Below are positions 1-9,803 of a DNA stretch of 32,446 nucleotides, one piece after another (the stretch's first letter is position 1; each line of letters begins with the position of its first letter). The notes beneath the pieces were generated by a model. That model did not search any database and had not been told where the DNA came from. It saw nothing but the letters and a program-made list of their open reading frames with translations. Made by a program: the position numbers and the translations under genes. Source of the stretch: Penium margaritaceum (taxonomy: Eukaryota; Streptophyta; Zygnematophyceae; Desmidiales; Peniaceae); assembly GCA_023375785.1 (NCBI GenBank), contig SZWC01007392.1:96228-128673 (forward strand), written 5' to 3'.

Positions 1-602
1 CTGCCGGAATGGCAGGACCGACATCCCCCCTCAACCGAGAGAGGGGCAGAAGAGAGGAGGCAGGGGGAAGGCGATCGAGGTCACGAAGAAAGACCGACTC
101 AAAAAACAAGGCGTCGCGAGACTCGACGACGCGCTGGCGGACATGGTCCCAGAAGCGCCATGCTTTGGACTGGGAGGATACCCCGAGAAAGGGGCACAGG
201 CGACCACGAGGGGACAGTTTGCCATCACGGAAATCTTCCGGCAGCCAGACAGAAGCGATACTACCCCAGACTCGAGCGAGGCGAAGGTCAGCCCGACGAC
301 CATGCCAGCGCTCAAACNAACGGGGTGACGGTGCGGGGAAGGGGACCGTGGGGAACACGGTTCCAAACCCACGTCATGTAGCACATAGCCTCAAAGGCAA
401 AGAGTGGTGGCAGGCCGGACTCAGACAGGAGCGTGCGGACACCGTCGGCAAGCGTCCGGTTCCAACGCTCAGAGACACCGTTTTGCTGGGGTGTGTACGG
501 AGCAGATGTCTCCAGACACACCCCACGGGATTCGAGGAGGCGAGCGGTGGGACCAAGGAACTCGCCGCCACGGTCACTACGGAAGATGCGCAATGACCTA
601 CG
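1..602 (-). pseudogene. E0: copia integrase fragment, truncated at window edge
   Basis: Read on the minus strand, this begins with the second catalytic-Asp block of a copia integrase (SDRGGEF near 560-580). It continues through SAPYTPQQNGVSERWNRT, TWVWNRVPHGPLP and, after the N at 318, RADLRLARVWGS, SKAWRFW and VESRDALFFE. These are the integrase C-terminal blocks also present in E1 and E3. The integrase N-terminus, gag and protease are missing, because at about 603 the sequence switches to E1 LTR on the other strand. Reverse transcriptase would lie beyond the left edge. Around the N the frame is uncertain and some sequence is probably missing. The fragment is useful as a comparison: it has Gln (CAG) where E3 carries TAG at 20784. 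Confidence 0.85.
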
Positions 603-603
603 T

Positions 604-1106
604 AGTAGCCTACCTGGTGTACCGGAGAGTTGCCACGACCTACGGACTGCGTTTGGGGACCTTCAGGATTTTCTCGGTGGATAGCTCTGCCAGGCTGATT
701 TGCATGTTTATTTCCTTACACTCTCTGGCTGCTGCCGGACATAGGGGTGTGACCAGTCGTTGTGTCCGTCTTTTTGTCTTGCATCCGTAGAATCAGACGG
801 CGCTCCGTTTGGATGCCTGTGCGCAGAGTTATGGCCAAAAGAGTGGTTTTGGGCCGGTTCAGGACAGACAGGTGCCGCCGCGTGCGCAACCCGCTGTGAA
901 CCGCGGTGGCTATTTATACTGTGGACCTGTCATTTCTCAGCTCTCTCTGCACATTCACTACAATGTAGCTTCTGAGACTTGTCTTGTCTCTCCTAGCCTG
1001 ACCCTTGCTGTTCTCGCACCTGCTTGCATGCTAGTGCGTTAAGCTGACTGGTCTGTGCCGCCACGTCAGCACCAGCATTGCTAGGAAGCTCTGGTGAATC
1101 TTCTCA
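604..1106 (+). repeat. E1 5' LTR, truncated at its 5' end
   Basis: This matches 8382-8883 almost base for base, starting at GTAGCCTACCTGG and ending just before the primer-binding site with CA at 1105-1106. The 3' copy begins at 8240, so about 140 bp of the start of U3 are absent here. At the left border the sequence changes directly to E0 integrase next to a CTACGTAG palindrome (598-605). Small ORFs in this LTR recur in the 3' copy only because the DNA is repeated. Confidence 0.88.
911..920 (+). promoter_or_regulatory. Candidate TATA box in E1 LTR
   Basis: TATTTATACT follows a GC-rich stretch, and the 3' LTR has the near-identical TGTTTATACT at 8688-8697. Position and composition fit the U3 promoter of an LTR element, with transcription expected some 30 bp downstream near 945. 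This is inferred from motif and context only. Confidence 0.45.
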
Positions 1107-1118
1107 TGGTATCAGAGC
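1107..1118 (+). other. E1 primer-binding site (initiator Met tRNA)
   Basis: TGGTATCAGAGC lies directly after the CA end of the 5' LTR. It is complementary to the 3' end of plant-type initiator methionine tRNA, the usual primer for minus-strand synthesis in plant copia elements. Confidence 0.88.
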
Positions 1119-1134
1119 GGCGAGCCAGAGCTCT

Positions 1135-2050
1135 CACAGCTGCGCAGCAGAGACGCAGCGTTTGCAGCAGCAGCGAGCAACAGCAGCAGCAGCCCTGAGT
1201 GGCAGCAGCAGCACAGCCCACCGCAGCAGCAACGGGTCCTGTGAGGGGGGGCCACCACCACGCAGCACTGGACGCGGCCACGAGAGCTGCATCAGTCAAC
1301 ACGGCCGTGGCTAGAGCAATCGCGGCCTCTCCACCCACTGCCGCAGCAGACGCAGCAGACGTGGCCATCTGCCGCAGAAGCAGCAGCAGGGACGGCAAAA
1401 GGGAGCAGCTGCGGCAGCAGCAGTCGCGGCAGTGGCAGCTGTCGCAGCAGCAGCAGCCGCAGCCTTGGCGGCAGCCGCAACAGCCAGCAGCGGCAGTAGC
1501 AGCCGCGGCAGCAGCTAGCAGCTGCTGCAGCAGCCAGCACCCGCGGCAGCAGCCAGCAGCCGCTGCAGCAGCCAGCAGCGGCTGCGGCAGCAGCAGCAGC
1601 AGCCGCGGCTGCTGTAGCAACAGCCCAGCAGCACAGCGCAATAGCAACCGTAGCGCAGCAGCAGCGGAGCGCAACAGCGGTAGCGTAGCAGCGCAACAGT
1701 AGCGAAGCAGCAGCGGCAGTGCAGCAGCGCAGCAGCAGCAGCGGCAGCACAGCAGTAGTAGCGCAGCGCAGCAGCGGCAGTGCGGCAGGAGCGCGACGCA
1801 GCAGTGGCAGCGCAGCAGCAGCAGCGACAGCGCAGCAGCAGCAGCAGCGGCAGCGCAGCAGCAGCAGCGTAGTACAGTAACGACAGCGCAGCAGTAGCGC
1901 AGCGCTACCGCGGCTACGCAGCAGCAGCGGCAGCAGCGCACCGCTGCATCGGCAGCGCTGCAACAGCGTAACAGCGCTGCAGCAGCGTAGCAGCGCAGCG
2001 CAGCAGCAGAGCAGCAGCAGCGCAGCGTAGCAGCATCGGCAATGGTATTG
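1135..2050 (+). repeat. E1 leader: long imperfect CAG/GCA trinucleotide tract
   Basis: About 900 bp are built almost wholly of imperfect GCAGCA and CAGCAG units with scattered GCG, GTA and ACA variants. It lies between the primer-binding site and gag. Such sequence lacks stops in several frames and so gives long low-complexity ORFs on both strands (poly Gln, Ala, Ser, Cys or Leu). No conserved domain is visible. E3 and E4 have similar tracts in the same place, so this is a family property. Whether it is translated is unknown. Confidence 0.85.
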
Positions 2051-2080
2051 ACAACGCCCGCAGCCCACTGCTGTCCTCAG

Positions 2081-2175
2081 CAGACCCCTGCTGACGTCAG
2101 CGGTCCCCTGCTGACATCAGCGGTCCCCTGCTAACGTCAGCGGTCCCCTGCTGACGTCAGCGGTGAGTATGCTGA
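2081..2175 (+). repeat. 20-bp tandem repeat with TGACGTCA palindromes
   Basis: Four head-to-tail 20-bp units of the form CGGTCCCCTGCTGACGTCAG occupy 2081-2160, followed by a partial unit and another GCTGACGTCATCA. The core TGACGTCA is a perfect palindrome and is the classic bZIP/CRE-type binding site. Two inner units carry a substitution (GACATC, TAACGTC). It sits just upstream of gag, so a transcriptional or enhancer role is possible but unproven. Related TGATGTCAG and TGACGTCAG copies occur in the E4 leader. Confidence 0.8.
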
Positions 2176-2289
2176 CGTCATCATAGACTTGGTGATTTTT
2201 CTTGACAAAAGGTCAATTTTCGCGAGCGTTTCAATTCCCCGAGAAACGCTGATTGTTCTGTGTTCGGACGACTTTTGCACCGCCTCGGC

Positions 2290-3609
2290 ATGGAATCAAG
2301 CAGCTCCAAGGGCAAGGAGCCTGAAGACACTGTCACGAGCGGGGCCCGCAGCCCACGCTCAAAGGCGATTGACTTCCTATTGGTGGAGCAGTCATCGCTT
2401 CGCCAGCGCCAGGATGAGCAGTCAGCGATTCTGCGGCAGATCCGCGATGCCTTGGTCTCTATGTCTGGGACACCGGGACATCAGCCCGGGAACGAGAGAG
2501 AGGCAACCCCATCGGGCCAGGAGTCTGCTGGTCCCGCTGCCGCTCCTGCGCAGAGACGAGAGTCCATTGTCGAGGAGTGGGATCAGGTTCCCCCTCCCAC
2601 TGGGGAGGATGCGCTTCGCCGGCTGATGGAGCAGATGAGTAGCCTGCGCATTGAGACGCCGGCGCCCAGTCCGAGGGGACAGNCATCAGCCCGGGAACGA
2701 GAGAGAGGCAACCCCATCGGGCCAGGAGTCTGCTGGTCCCGCTGCCGCTCCTGCGCAGAGACGAGAGTCCATTGTCGAGGAGTGGGATCAGGTTCCCCCT
2801 CCCACTGGGGAGGATGCGCTTCGCCGGCTGATGGAGCAGATGAGTAGCCTGCGCATCGAGACGCTGGCGCCCAGTCCGAGGGGACAGCAGCAGCAGTAGC
2901 AGCAACAGTCGGAGCGACAGCAGCAGCAGCAGCACCAGCAGGCCGACCCACGTCAGGCCTCGGGTGCCGCTGGGGGAGCAGCGTTGATGCCTCTCATGCC
3001 CTTCCCACGTCCGCTCCTAGCACCGCCTGAGGTCAGCTCCCCACGGAGCGATGACCTAAGGACTTCGAGACTTCCCCGCCTCGCTACGACAGCAACGCGG
3101 GGTTTGACTGTTGGGAGGTGTTGTTTCAGGTATGGGCGGACTCGGAGGGGGTCTAGCCCTACTATCACAGCCAGTACCAGACGGCTGATCCGCTCCAGTC
3201 CCTTACAGCAGCGCGTGCCATGCGTGGACTGCTGTACGCGGTTCCGCAGGAGACAGTGGTCGACTTCCGCCCTTTCGTGGGCGCGCCTGGGACTGGAGCA
3301 GGCGCAGACCCGCGCCGCGGTTGGGAGCTGGCGCTGACCCTAATTGCAGCTGAGACGCACGCGACCCGATCCGCGCGTCTTCGCGAGTTTCCCTCTCTTC
3401 ATCAGGGATCCTCGGAGTCAGCAGTTGATTACTGGCGTCGGGCCATGCGCCTCTACACTCGCTTGGGCACCGGAGGCGGATCTCTTCTCTGGGCGCTGGA
3501 CACTATCATGCTGGGAGTGCGCCTTAAGATCACAGACACCTTCTCCCGCCTCGACCAGGATGTCCTTGCGTCCATGTCAGACACCCTGCAGCTACTGCCC
3601 TGGGCGTAG
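2290..3609 (+). pseudogene. gag: E1 gag (nucleocapsid excluded), disrupted
   Basis: Translation probably starts at ATG 2290 (MESSSSKGKEPED), though an in-frame ATG exists at 2260. The N-terminal part contains a heptad-like stretch (VEQSSLRQRQDEQSAILRQI) suggesting a coiled coil. A 204-bp duplication around the N at 2683 shifts the frame. An in-frame TAG at 2897 lies inside a Gln run. The frame changes again near 3058, at the DFET block that E3 and E4 share. The capsid-like part (3121-3606) contains LREFPSLHQGSSESAVDYWRR and ends LLPWA then TAG at 3607, after which the same frame runs on into pol. A TAG at 3154 precedes PYYHSQYQT. The capsid resembles the copia gag (UBN2-type) family loosely. 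Confidence 0.78.
2479..2887 (+). repeat. 204-bp direct duplication flanking a single N
   Basis: Bases 2479-2682 and 2684-2887 are the same sequence with about two mismatches, separated only by the N at 2683. Both begin CATCAGCCCGGGAACG and end CCGAGGGGACAG. This is what unmerged overlapping contig ends look like, so the duplication and the resulting gag frameshift may be assembly artefacts rather than biology. Confidence 0.85.
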
Positions 3610-6600
3610 CGGTATTTCATTCAGGTCGCGACGGCTGACGAGGCAGCCTGCACGCATCGGCAGGGCGCCATGGTCGCAGCAGCAGTGGGAGCGACGTCCT
3701 CTACGCCTTCCACACCGTCGTCCGCCTGCACCCCCACCAGCTCCACCTCTCCCTCTCCCGCCTCCTCCCCTGTTGCTCCGACAGCCACTGCAGCAGTCGT
3801 GAACGGGAAGAAGGGGAAAAGGAAGAAGGGAGTGCAACAGCCTTCTGGTGGCACCGGACGGGCTGTCCGCTGCCACAACTGCGGCGGACCTCATCGCTGC
3901 ACTGAGTGTCAGCAGGAGCTGGACTGGGCGAGGATCACTCGCGGTCTTCAGACAGCCCACGAGGAGCGGATCCACACTGGAGCAGCAGCCCGTGTCGCGG
4001 CGACCTCGGGTGCAGCACCGGCGACAGGCCCGCCGCCATCCGGAGGGAGCACCACCCCGGACCCGAGGGACCAGACCATCGCAGAGCTACGTCGACTGCT
4101 GCCAGTTCGCTCTCAGGGAGGTGCGAGTGTGCTGTCACAGCCGAGTGGTCCACAGACTGACTGTCCATCTGTGTTTGTTGCACGTGGTCATGCTTGTGGG
4201 TGGGCTTCGTCGCCTGGTAAGGATGAGTTTGACAGCACAGAGTGGTTGGATGAGTCGCATCGTCGTGCATTGTCCCGTTGTCCTGCCAAACCTGCTGAGT
4301 GTCCAGCAGAGGCAGCGTGCTCCGTTGCTCGTTGCACCGTGACCACCACAGGTCGTGAGGCGAGTGGCCACTGGATCATTGACTCAGGGGCCACTCACCA
4401 CATGACCTGCGACTGTACCGCCTTTGTCGTGCTTGGTCCTGTTGGGTCTGTTCGGTCAGTGCGGACAGGTTCCGGGCAGTCACTACGTGTTCAGGGGACA
4501 GGGGTCGTACGGTTTGATGGTCCGTCTGGTCCCGTGTACCTTTCTGAAGTGCTTTTTGTGCCTGATCTTGAGCTCAGCCTGCTCTCTGTCCGTGCCTGCA
4601 TGAGGATGGGTCTCTCTGTTCACCACTCCTCTGATGATGCCACGATTACAGCACTTGACACTTCCACGGTTGTGTTGCGTGCCACTGTTGTGGATGACCT
4701 GTATCGCATAGCGCGCTGCTCTGCCCCTGCCTCTTCCCCTTGCTCGTCTGCTCGCGTTTTTGTCACGGGGGTGTTGTCTCCTGACCACCAGCGCCTGTTA
4801 CACCGGCGCCTGTGTCATGTGGGCACGGACACGGTGTCCAAGCTCATCCATACACAGCCCGCCCTCGGTCTTGACGCGGCTTCCTTCGAGAAGCCGCCTA
4901 AGACCGACTGTCTCTTCTGCGCTCAGGGTAAAATGCATCGCTGCACTTACCCTGCCTCCGTCACTCGCGCACAACGTCCCCTGGAGCTTGTCCACTCGAA
5001 CCTCCTCGGACCTCTCCCTTTCGAGTCTGTCGCTGACCGTGGTCGGTATGTCCTTACCCTCACGGATGACTTCACCCGCATGCGGTGGGTCTACTGCCTC
5101 CGCCACAAGAGTGATGCCGCTCTTGCCGTGCGCTTGTGGCTCGTGATGGCTGAGCGTCACTCTCGTTACTCCCTTCACACCTTCCTCTCTGACCGCGGCG
5201 GTGAGTATCTCGATGAGCTGACCACTCACTTCGCCGAGCTTGGTATCTGTCACCAGCTCTCAGCGCCTGCTACGCCATAACAGAACGGTGTGTCTGAGCG
5301 CTGGAACCGCACCATGGAGGATGCGGTTCGCGCTATGCGCGCTGAGTGCAGTCTCCCGGAGTCCTTCGCCTTTGAGGGCTTTGCCTACATGACGTGGGTC
5401 TGGAACCGCCTCCTGCATGGTCCCTTGCCGGACCACGTTACGCCGTATGAGCTGTGGTTTGGTCACCGTGCGGATCTCAGGCTTGCTCGCGTTTGGGGTT
5501 CCTTCGCTTGCGTCTGGTACACCGAGGACCAGCAGGGGTCCAAGGTCTCTCTGCGCGGCCGGATGTGTGCCTTCCTCGGTGTCTCCCCGTGCTCCAAAGC
5601 GTGGCGTTTCTGGGATGCAGGACGACACCGCATTGTTGAGTCACGCGACGCGCTGTTCTTTGAGGCACTGTCGTACCGCGACCTGTCTGCCATTCTCACC
5701 CAGGCAGCGTCTCACGTTCCCACCTGTGAGGCCTCCCGTCGGCTGGGGGAGTCTGCCCCACAGGGTGAGTCCGTCCGGGGTGCCTCCGGGGTGGGACCGT
5801 CGCTGGTCACCTTTGACTCGACTATCATTGCTGTCGGGCCTGTGGTCTCTACGCCTGCCTCACTTGCGCGTGCCGCGACTGCATCGCCCGTGCCTGCCAT
5901 GACTGTCTCGCCCGCACCTGTCGCGACTGCCTCGTCTCCTGGCTCTCCTGCCCCCGCGGTGCCTGCCTCGCCTGCAGGAGCTGCAATTGCCTCGTCTGCG
6001 GGAGGTGCACCTGCCTCGCCTGCGCCTGCAACGCCTGCCTTACCCACGTCCGCTGCGACCGCCTCGCCCGCACCTGGCGCGACTGTCTCGCCCTCGCCTC
6101 CAGTGCTTGCTTCGACCGCGCCTGCCGCGACTAACTCGCCCGCGCCTGCCGCGACTGTCTCGCCCTCGCCTCCAGCGCCTGCTTCGCCCGCGCCTGCTGC
6201 GACTGACCCGCCTGCGCCTGCAGCGTCTCTAGACGCACCGCGTGCCCTCCTTGTGCTTGAGTCGTTGGTCAGCTCAGACTCTAGCTACTCCCGTGGACCA
6301 GGTGGACGTCTCCGCCCACTGGCCTCACGTGCACCTCCGACAACGGTTGCACCACCCACACAATGCACGCGCAGTGTGCACAGTGGTGACCCTGGCACGA
6401 AGGCTCTCGGCCTGAGTGTCCAGGGCACCTACACGGAGGTGCACCCAGCCTGTCCCATTGGGCACCAGCTGATCGCTGACGAGCACGAGGCTACACAGGT
6501 AGCTGCCGCTGACCTGGTTGTGGTCCGTCTGACCCGCGAGGCGTGTGTCCTGGCCACCCGGAGCTCTCCTTTAACGGTCCCCGATCCAGACACGTTAAAG

Positions 6601-8151
6601 GAGGCGCTCTCAGGAGATGATGCTGAGCAGTGGCGAGCCGCCTGTGAGGACGAGCTCAGGGCCATCCAGGAGCATGGAGTCTTTGAGCTGGTCGACCATC
6701 CTGAGGGACGGAAGGTCGTGTAGGCCATGTGGGTCTTCCGTAAGAAGGTGAAGCCTGATGGCTCACAGGACCGCTACAAGGCCCGCTTGACTGCCAAGGG
6801 GTTCTCTCAGGTTGAGGGGGTGGACTTCACTGACACCTTTGCCCCTGTTGGTCGCATGACCACAGCTCGCGTGCTGCTTGGTGTGGTTGCCCATCATGAG
6901 TGGGAACTGCACCAGATGGATGTGAACAATGCGTTCCTCCATGGCACCTTAGAGGAGGAAATGTACATGGTCCAACCACCTGGGTTTGAGGTCGATTGCA
7001 ACAAGGTCTGGCGCTTGCGCAAGGCCTTGTATGGTCTGAAGCAGTCGCCCAGGTGTTGGAACCACGAGATCACTCGCACCCTCACGCAGGCTGGATACGT
7101 CCAGAGCGTCGCCGATCCGTCACTCTTCATCCGACGGATAGCCGAGCACCTCACTGCCATTCTGGTGTACGTGGACGATCTCCTGATTGCGTCTCCTTCA
7201 CTGGAGGCTGTGAAGGAGGCCAAGGCGGTCCTGCAGGCCGCCTACAGGATGAAGGACCTCGGTCCTGCGGCTGTTTTCCTCGGGATGGAGATTGTGCGTG
7301 ACGGTCGTCGACGGACACTCCTCCTCCATCAGGCACGATACGCACAGGTGGTGGGGGAGCGGTTTGCTGACCTCCTTGCCGCTGTCCCCACCGCCTCATC
7401 ACCCATCACTCCCAACGGGTAGGACGCTCTGAAGGTGACAGACCCAGCCGATCTAGGCGAGGCTGTGGATGTGACCCTATACTTGCGCATCATTGGCTCA
7501 CTGATGTACTTGGCCACGACCACGCGTCCCGACATTGCGTTCGCTGTCAACCTACTCGCACAGTTCAGTCAGTCCCCTCGGGCTCGCGCTCTGCACGCAG
7601 CTTTGCGAGTCAGCCGGTACGTGGTCTCCACACCGTATCACGGTCTCTGCTTTCGGAGACAATGCTCGGTTGTGGTAGATAGCTACACCGATAGCGACTG
7701 GGCGTGGAGTCCTGATGGACGCAGCCGCACGGGTTACGTGTTCCTGCTTGGTGGCAGCGCTGTGTCTTGGCGCAGCGGCAAGCAGCGGTGCATTGCTCGC
7801 AGCTCCTCAGAGGCTGAGTATGTTGCTTTGAGCGCTGGCGCCGCTGAGGCAGTGTGGTTGCAGCGGCTGTTTCAGTGTTTGGGCCAGTCGGTGTCTACCC
7901 TCATCCTCCGCTGCGACAACCAGAGTGCTCTCGCGATCGCTGAGAACTCCGGTGTGTTCCACGCACGCACAAAGCACATCGCTGTCGAGTATCATTTCGT
8001 GCGCGATCTGGTGGAGCGGCAGTTGATTTCCATCGTCTGGGTGGGCACAGACTTGCAGCGTGCTGACTTTCTGACCAAGGCACTGGCTCGTGGGAAGTTT
8101 CTCGGGGCTGTTCGTTTTGTCGGTTTGCGACCCTTGTCTGAGAGTGGGTGA
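3610..8151 (+). pseudogene. pol: E1 gag-NC/pol polyprotein (PR-IN-RT-RNaseH) with in-frame stops
   Basis: One frame runs about 4.5 kb without a frameshift. In order it shows a zinc knuckle (CHNCGGPHRCTEC, 3871-3909, one residue shorter than canonical), protease HWIIDSGATHHMT (4369-4407), integrase zinc region (HRRLCH... CLFC), integrase core, a Pro/Ala/Ser linker, the SGDPGTKALG block (6382), and reverse transcriptase with LHQMDVNNAFLHG, LYGLKQSPR and YVDD (7168-7179). RNase H follows, with YTDSDWA, EAEYVAL, CDNQSA and RTKHIAVEYHFVRD. In-frame stops are TAA 5278 (Gln in relatives: TPQQNG), TAG 6721 and TAG 7420 (Gln in E3). The first integrase Asp is Asn (HSNLLG, 4999). It ends at TGA 8149. 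Intact YVDD but dead integrase suggests a recently inactivated copy. Confidence 0.88.
5860..6240 (+). repeat. E1 Pro/Ala/Ser-rich repeat between integrase and RT
   Basis: The protein here is a degenerate repeat of SPAPAATV and SPSPPAPAS blocks. The clearest copy is a duplicated unit of about 72 bp (SPAPGATVSPSPP then SPAPAATVSPSPP). It occupies the variable spacer between integrase and reverse transcriptase and stays in the pol frame. E3 and E4 have a related but more regular 12-residue repeat at the same position. Confidence 0.8.
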
Positions 8152-8230
8152 CTGTCCGGGTCTCTGTTGAGCACTCTGTGTTGCACCGGCACACGTTCTG
8201 CACTTGTATGGACATGCGTACCATCGGGTC

Positions 8231-8239
8231 ATGGGGGAG
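8231..8239 (+). other. E1 polypurine tract
   Basis: ATGGGGGAG lies immediately before the TGTTGTGATG start of the 3' LTR. It is the expected plus-strand priming site and fixes the LTR boundary. E4 has the matching ATGGGAGAG. Confidence 0.8.
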
Positions 8240-8883
8240 TGTTGTGATGCTGTCAGCCACACACAGTTGTACAGTTGGTTGTGACCACTCGGCCGTGTCC
8301 ATGCTCGTGCAGATCCCTGAGGCTGACCCAGCTGGAGACGGAGTTACCTGAGGTGGTGCTCCATCCGCTGGAGGCAGCCTGGTAGCCTACCTGGTGTACC
8401 GGAGGGCTGCCACGACCTACGGACTGCGTTTGGGCACCTTCAGGCTTTTCTCGGTGGATAGCTCTGCCAGGTTGATTTGCATGTTTATTTCCTTACACTC
8501 TCCGGCTGCTGCCGGACATAGGCGTGTGACCAGTCGTTGTGTCAGTCTTTTTGTCTTGCATCCGTAGGATCAGACGGCGCTCTGTTTGGACGCCTGTGCG
8601 CAGAGTTATGGCCAAAACAGTGGTTTTGGGCCGGTTCAGGACAGACAGGTGCCGCCGCGTGCGCCACCCGCTGTGAACCGCGGCGGCTGTTTATACTGTG
8701 GACCTGTCATTTGTCAGTTCTCTCTGCACATTCACTGCAATGCAGCTTCTGAGACTTGTCTTGTCTCTCCTAGCCTGACCCTTGCTGTTCTCGCACCCGC
8801 TTGCATGCTAGTGCGTTAAGCTGACTGGTCTGTGCCGCCACGTCAGCAGCAGCATTGCTAGGAAGCTGTGGTGAATCTTCTGA
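8240..8883 (+). repeat. E1 3' LTR
   Basis: About 644 bp. It starts TGTTGTGATG after the polypurine tract and ends TTCTGA where the 5' copy has TTCTCA, so the terminal CA has changed to GA. From 8382 onward it matches the 5' LTR. The first 140 bp are unique to this copy in the window. Confidence 0.85.
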
Positions 8884-8920
8884 GGAGGTTTCCTGTACCT
8901 ATTGTTGCTAACATGGTGCC
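8884..8920. other. 37-bp spacer between E1 and E2
   Basis: This short non-LTR sequence holds the E1 right flank and the E2 left flank. It ends GTGCC, which may pair with ATGCC at 15269-15273 as an imperfect E2 target duplication. Nothing else is seen here. Confidence 0.5.
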
Positions 8921-9254
8921 TGTTGAGAAAGAGGGTCAAAGCTGTTTTATGCTCCAGAACGGCATAACGGGAGGGCTAGGGGAGAGGCGCCACTCTCTCC
9001 CCTGACCCTCCACCACCTAGCCTACTTTACCATGCGTACTCTACCGTGCCTGCTGTGGGTCAGGAGAGAGGACCAGGCCCATGCCTCCCCTGCCCATTCA
9101 TTTGTACCTGTATTCGACGTTTACTGTAAGCAGGACCATCACATATGTTTAGTAGCTATGCGCAATCTTGTCAGGAGGCTCCTGCAGTGAGAACTCGAGC
9201 AGAGCTCCAGGAAGATAGTGACGTGGCACATCGAACAGAAATGAAGGGAAGGCA

Positions 9255-9273
9255 ACCGGACCACCAGTCCGGT
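9255..9273. repeat. Perfect 7-bp-stem hairpin in E2 LTR
   Basis: ACCGGAC, loop CACCA, GTCCGGT. The same hairpin is conserved without change at 14722-14740 in the 3' LTR. If transcribed it would form a stable stem-loop; its function is unknown. Confidence 0.65.
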
Positions 9274-9388
9274 CAACCACAGGAGGAAAACCGACGAAAA
9301 CACAATGGGGGGGAAGCACTATGTGATCCACATATCTGCATGAAGACTCCGCACACCACAGGATAAGGAATCAACGGTCTACGACTAT

Positions 9389-9420
9389 CACATAATTGAT
9401 GTGCCCTAATCAATTATGTG
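9389..9420. repeat. 12-bp inverted repeat in E2 LTR
   Basis: CACATAATTGAT, an 8-nt spacer GTGCCCTA, then ATCAATTATGTG. The stem is perfect here. The 3' LTR copy (about 14855-14886) has two changes in the left arm, so it is not under obvious compensatory constraint in this pair. Confidence 0.65.
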
Positions 9421-9803
9421 ACAGTCCGCCAAAGGAGCTATTCACCACCATCAACGAAGAAGACAGAACAGAGACCAGACCAGCGGGACCACCGCACAGT
9501 ACCAGACGGCACCACCGCCGGCCCCTGACGGCACCGCTGTCGCGAAGCGAACACCAGGGAACGAGATTAGACAGACTCAGTACTTAGTGCAGTTCTTCTA
9601 CAGTAGTGAATTCATTCTTGTAAAGTGCTCAAGTAGCTCTGTACTTAGAAGCTGGAGTTAAAGAGTGTTTTCCTCCTCCCGCCATTGCAGCGCAGTGCAG
9701 ATCTGGCCTGATTGGCCTGTGTTGATCTGTACAGTTGGATGCGATTGTTTCGCGCATGTCTCACTTGGAATTTGCGACATCTAACGATCCTGTACTACAA
9801 CAN

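Larger units (their letters stand above)
604..8883 (+). mobile_element. E1: Ty1/copia LTR retrotransposon, 5' end truncated
   Basis: This is a plus-strand copia element with the order 5' LTR, primer-binding site, CAG-rich leader, gag, protease, integrase, reverse transcriptase, RNase H, polypurine tract, 3' LTR. Integrase before reverse transcriptase identifies copia rather than gypsy. The two LTR copies look roughly 96% alike by eye over about 500 bp. The 5' LTR lacks its first 140 or so bases, so no target duplication can be tested. Pol keeps one frame from 3610 to 8151 but contains three in-frame stops, and the first integrase Asp is Asn. The copy is therefore probably non-autonomous. Confidence 0.9.
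8921..9802 (+). repeat. E2 5' LTR
   Basis: It starts TGTTGAGAAAGAGGG and ends CTACAACA at the N. The match to 14388-15268 is continuous. It carries two hairpins (9255-9273 and 9389-9420). An ORF beginning at ATG 9735 lies inside the LTR and is joined to gag only across the gap, so that ATG is not the gag start. Confidence 0.88.

Noticed and set aside
760..975. 71-residue ORF conserved at 8537-8752
   Set aside because: Both copies lie in the two LTRs of E1 and are conserved because the DNA is duplicated by retrotransposition.
1081..2068. Long Cys/Leu/Ala-rich ORFs on the minus strand and Ala/Gln ORFs on the plus strand
   Set aside because: They are translations of the CAG-type tract, which lacks stops in several frames. 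No domain, and overlapping frames are equally open.
2081..2175. Possible CRISPR-like array
   Set aside because: Units are directly contiguous with no unique spacers; this is a simple 20-bp tandem repeat inside a eukaryotic retroelement.
9145..9587. Small ORFs in the E2 LTR repeated at 14513-15053
   Set aside because: LTR duplication, no domain, and frames differ in length between copies.
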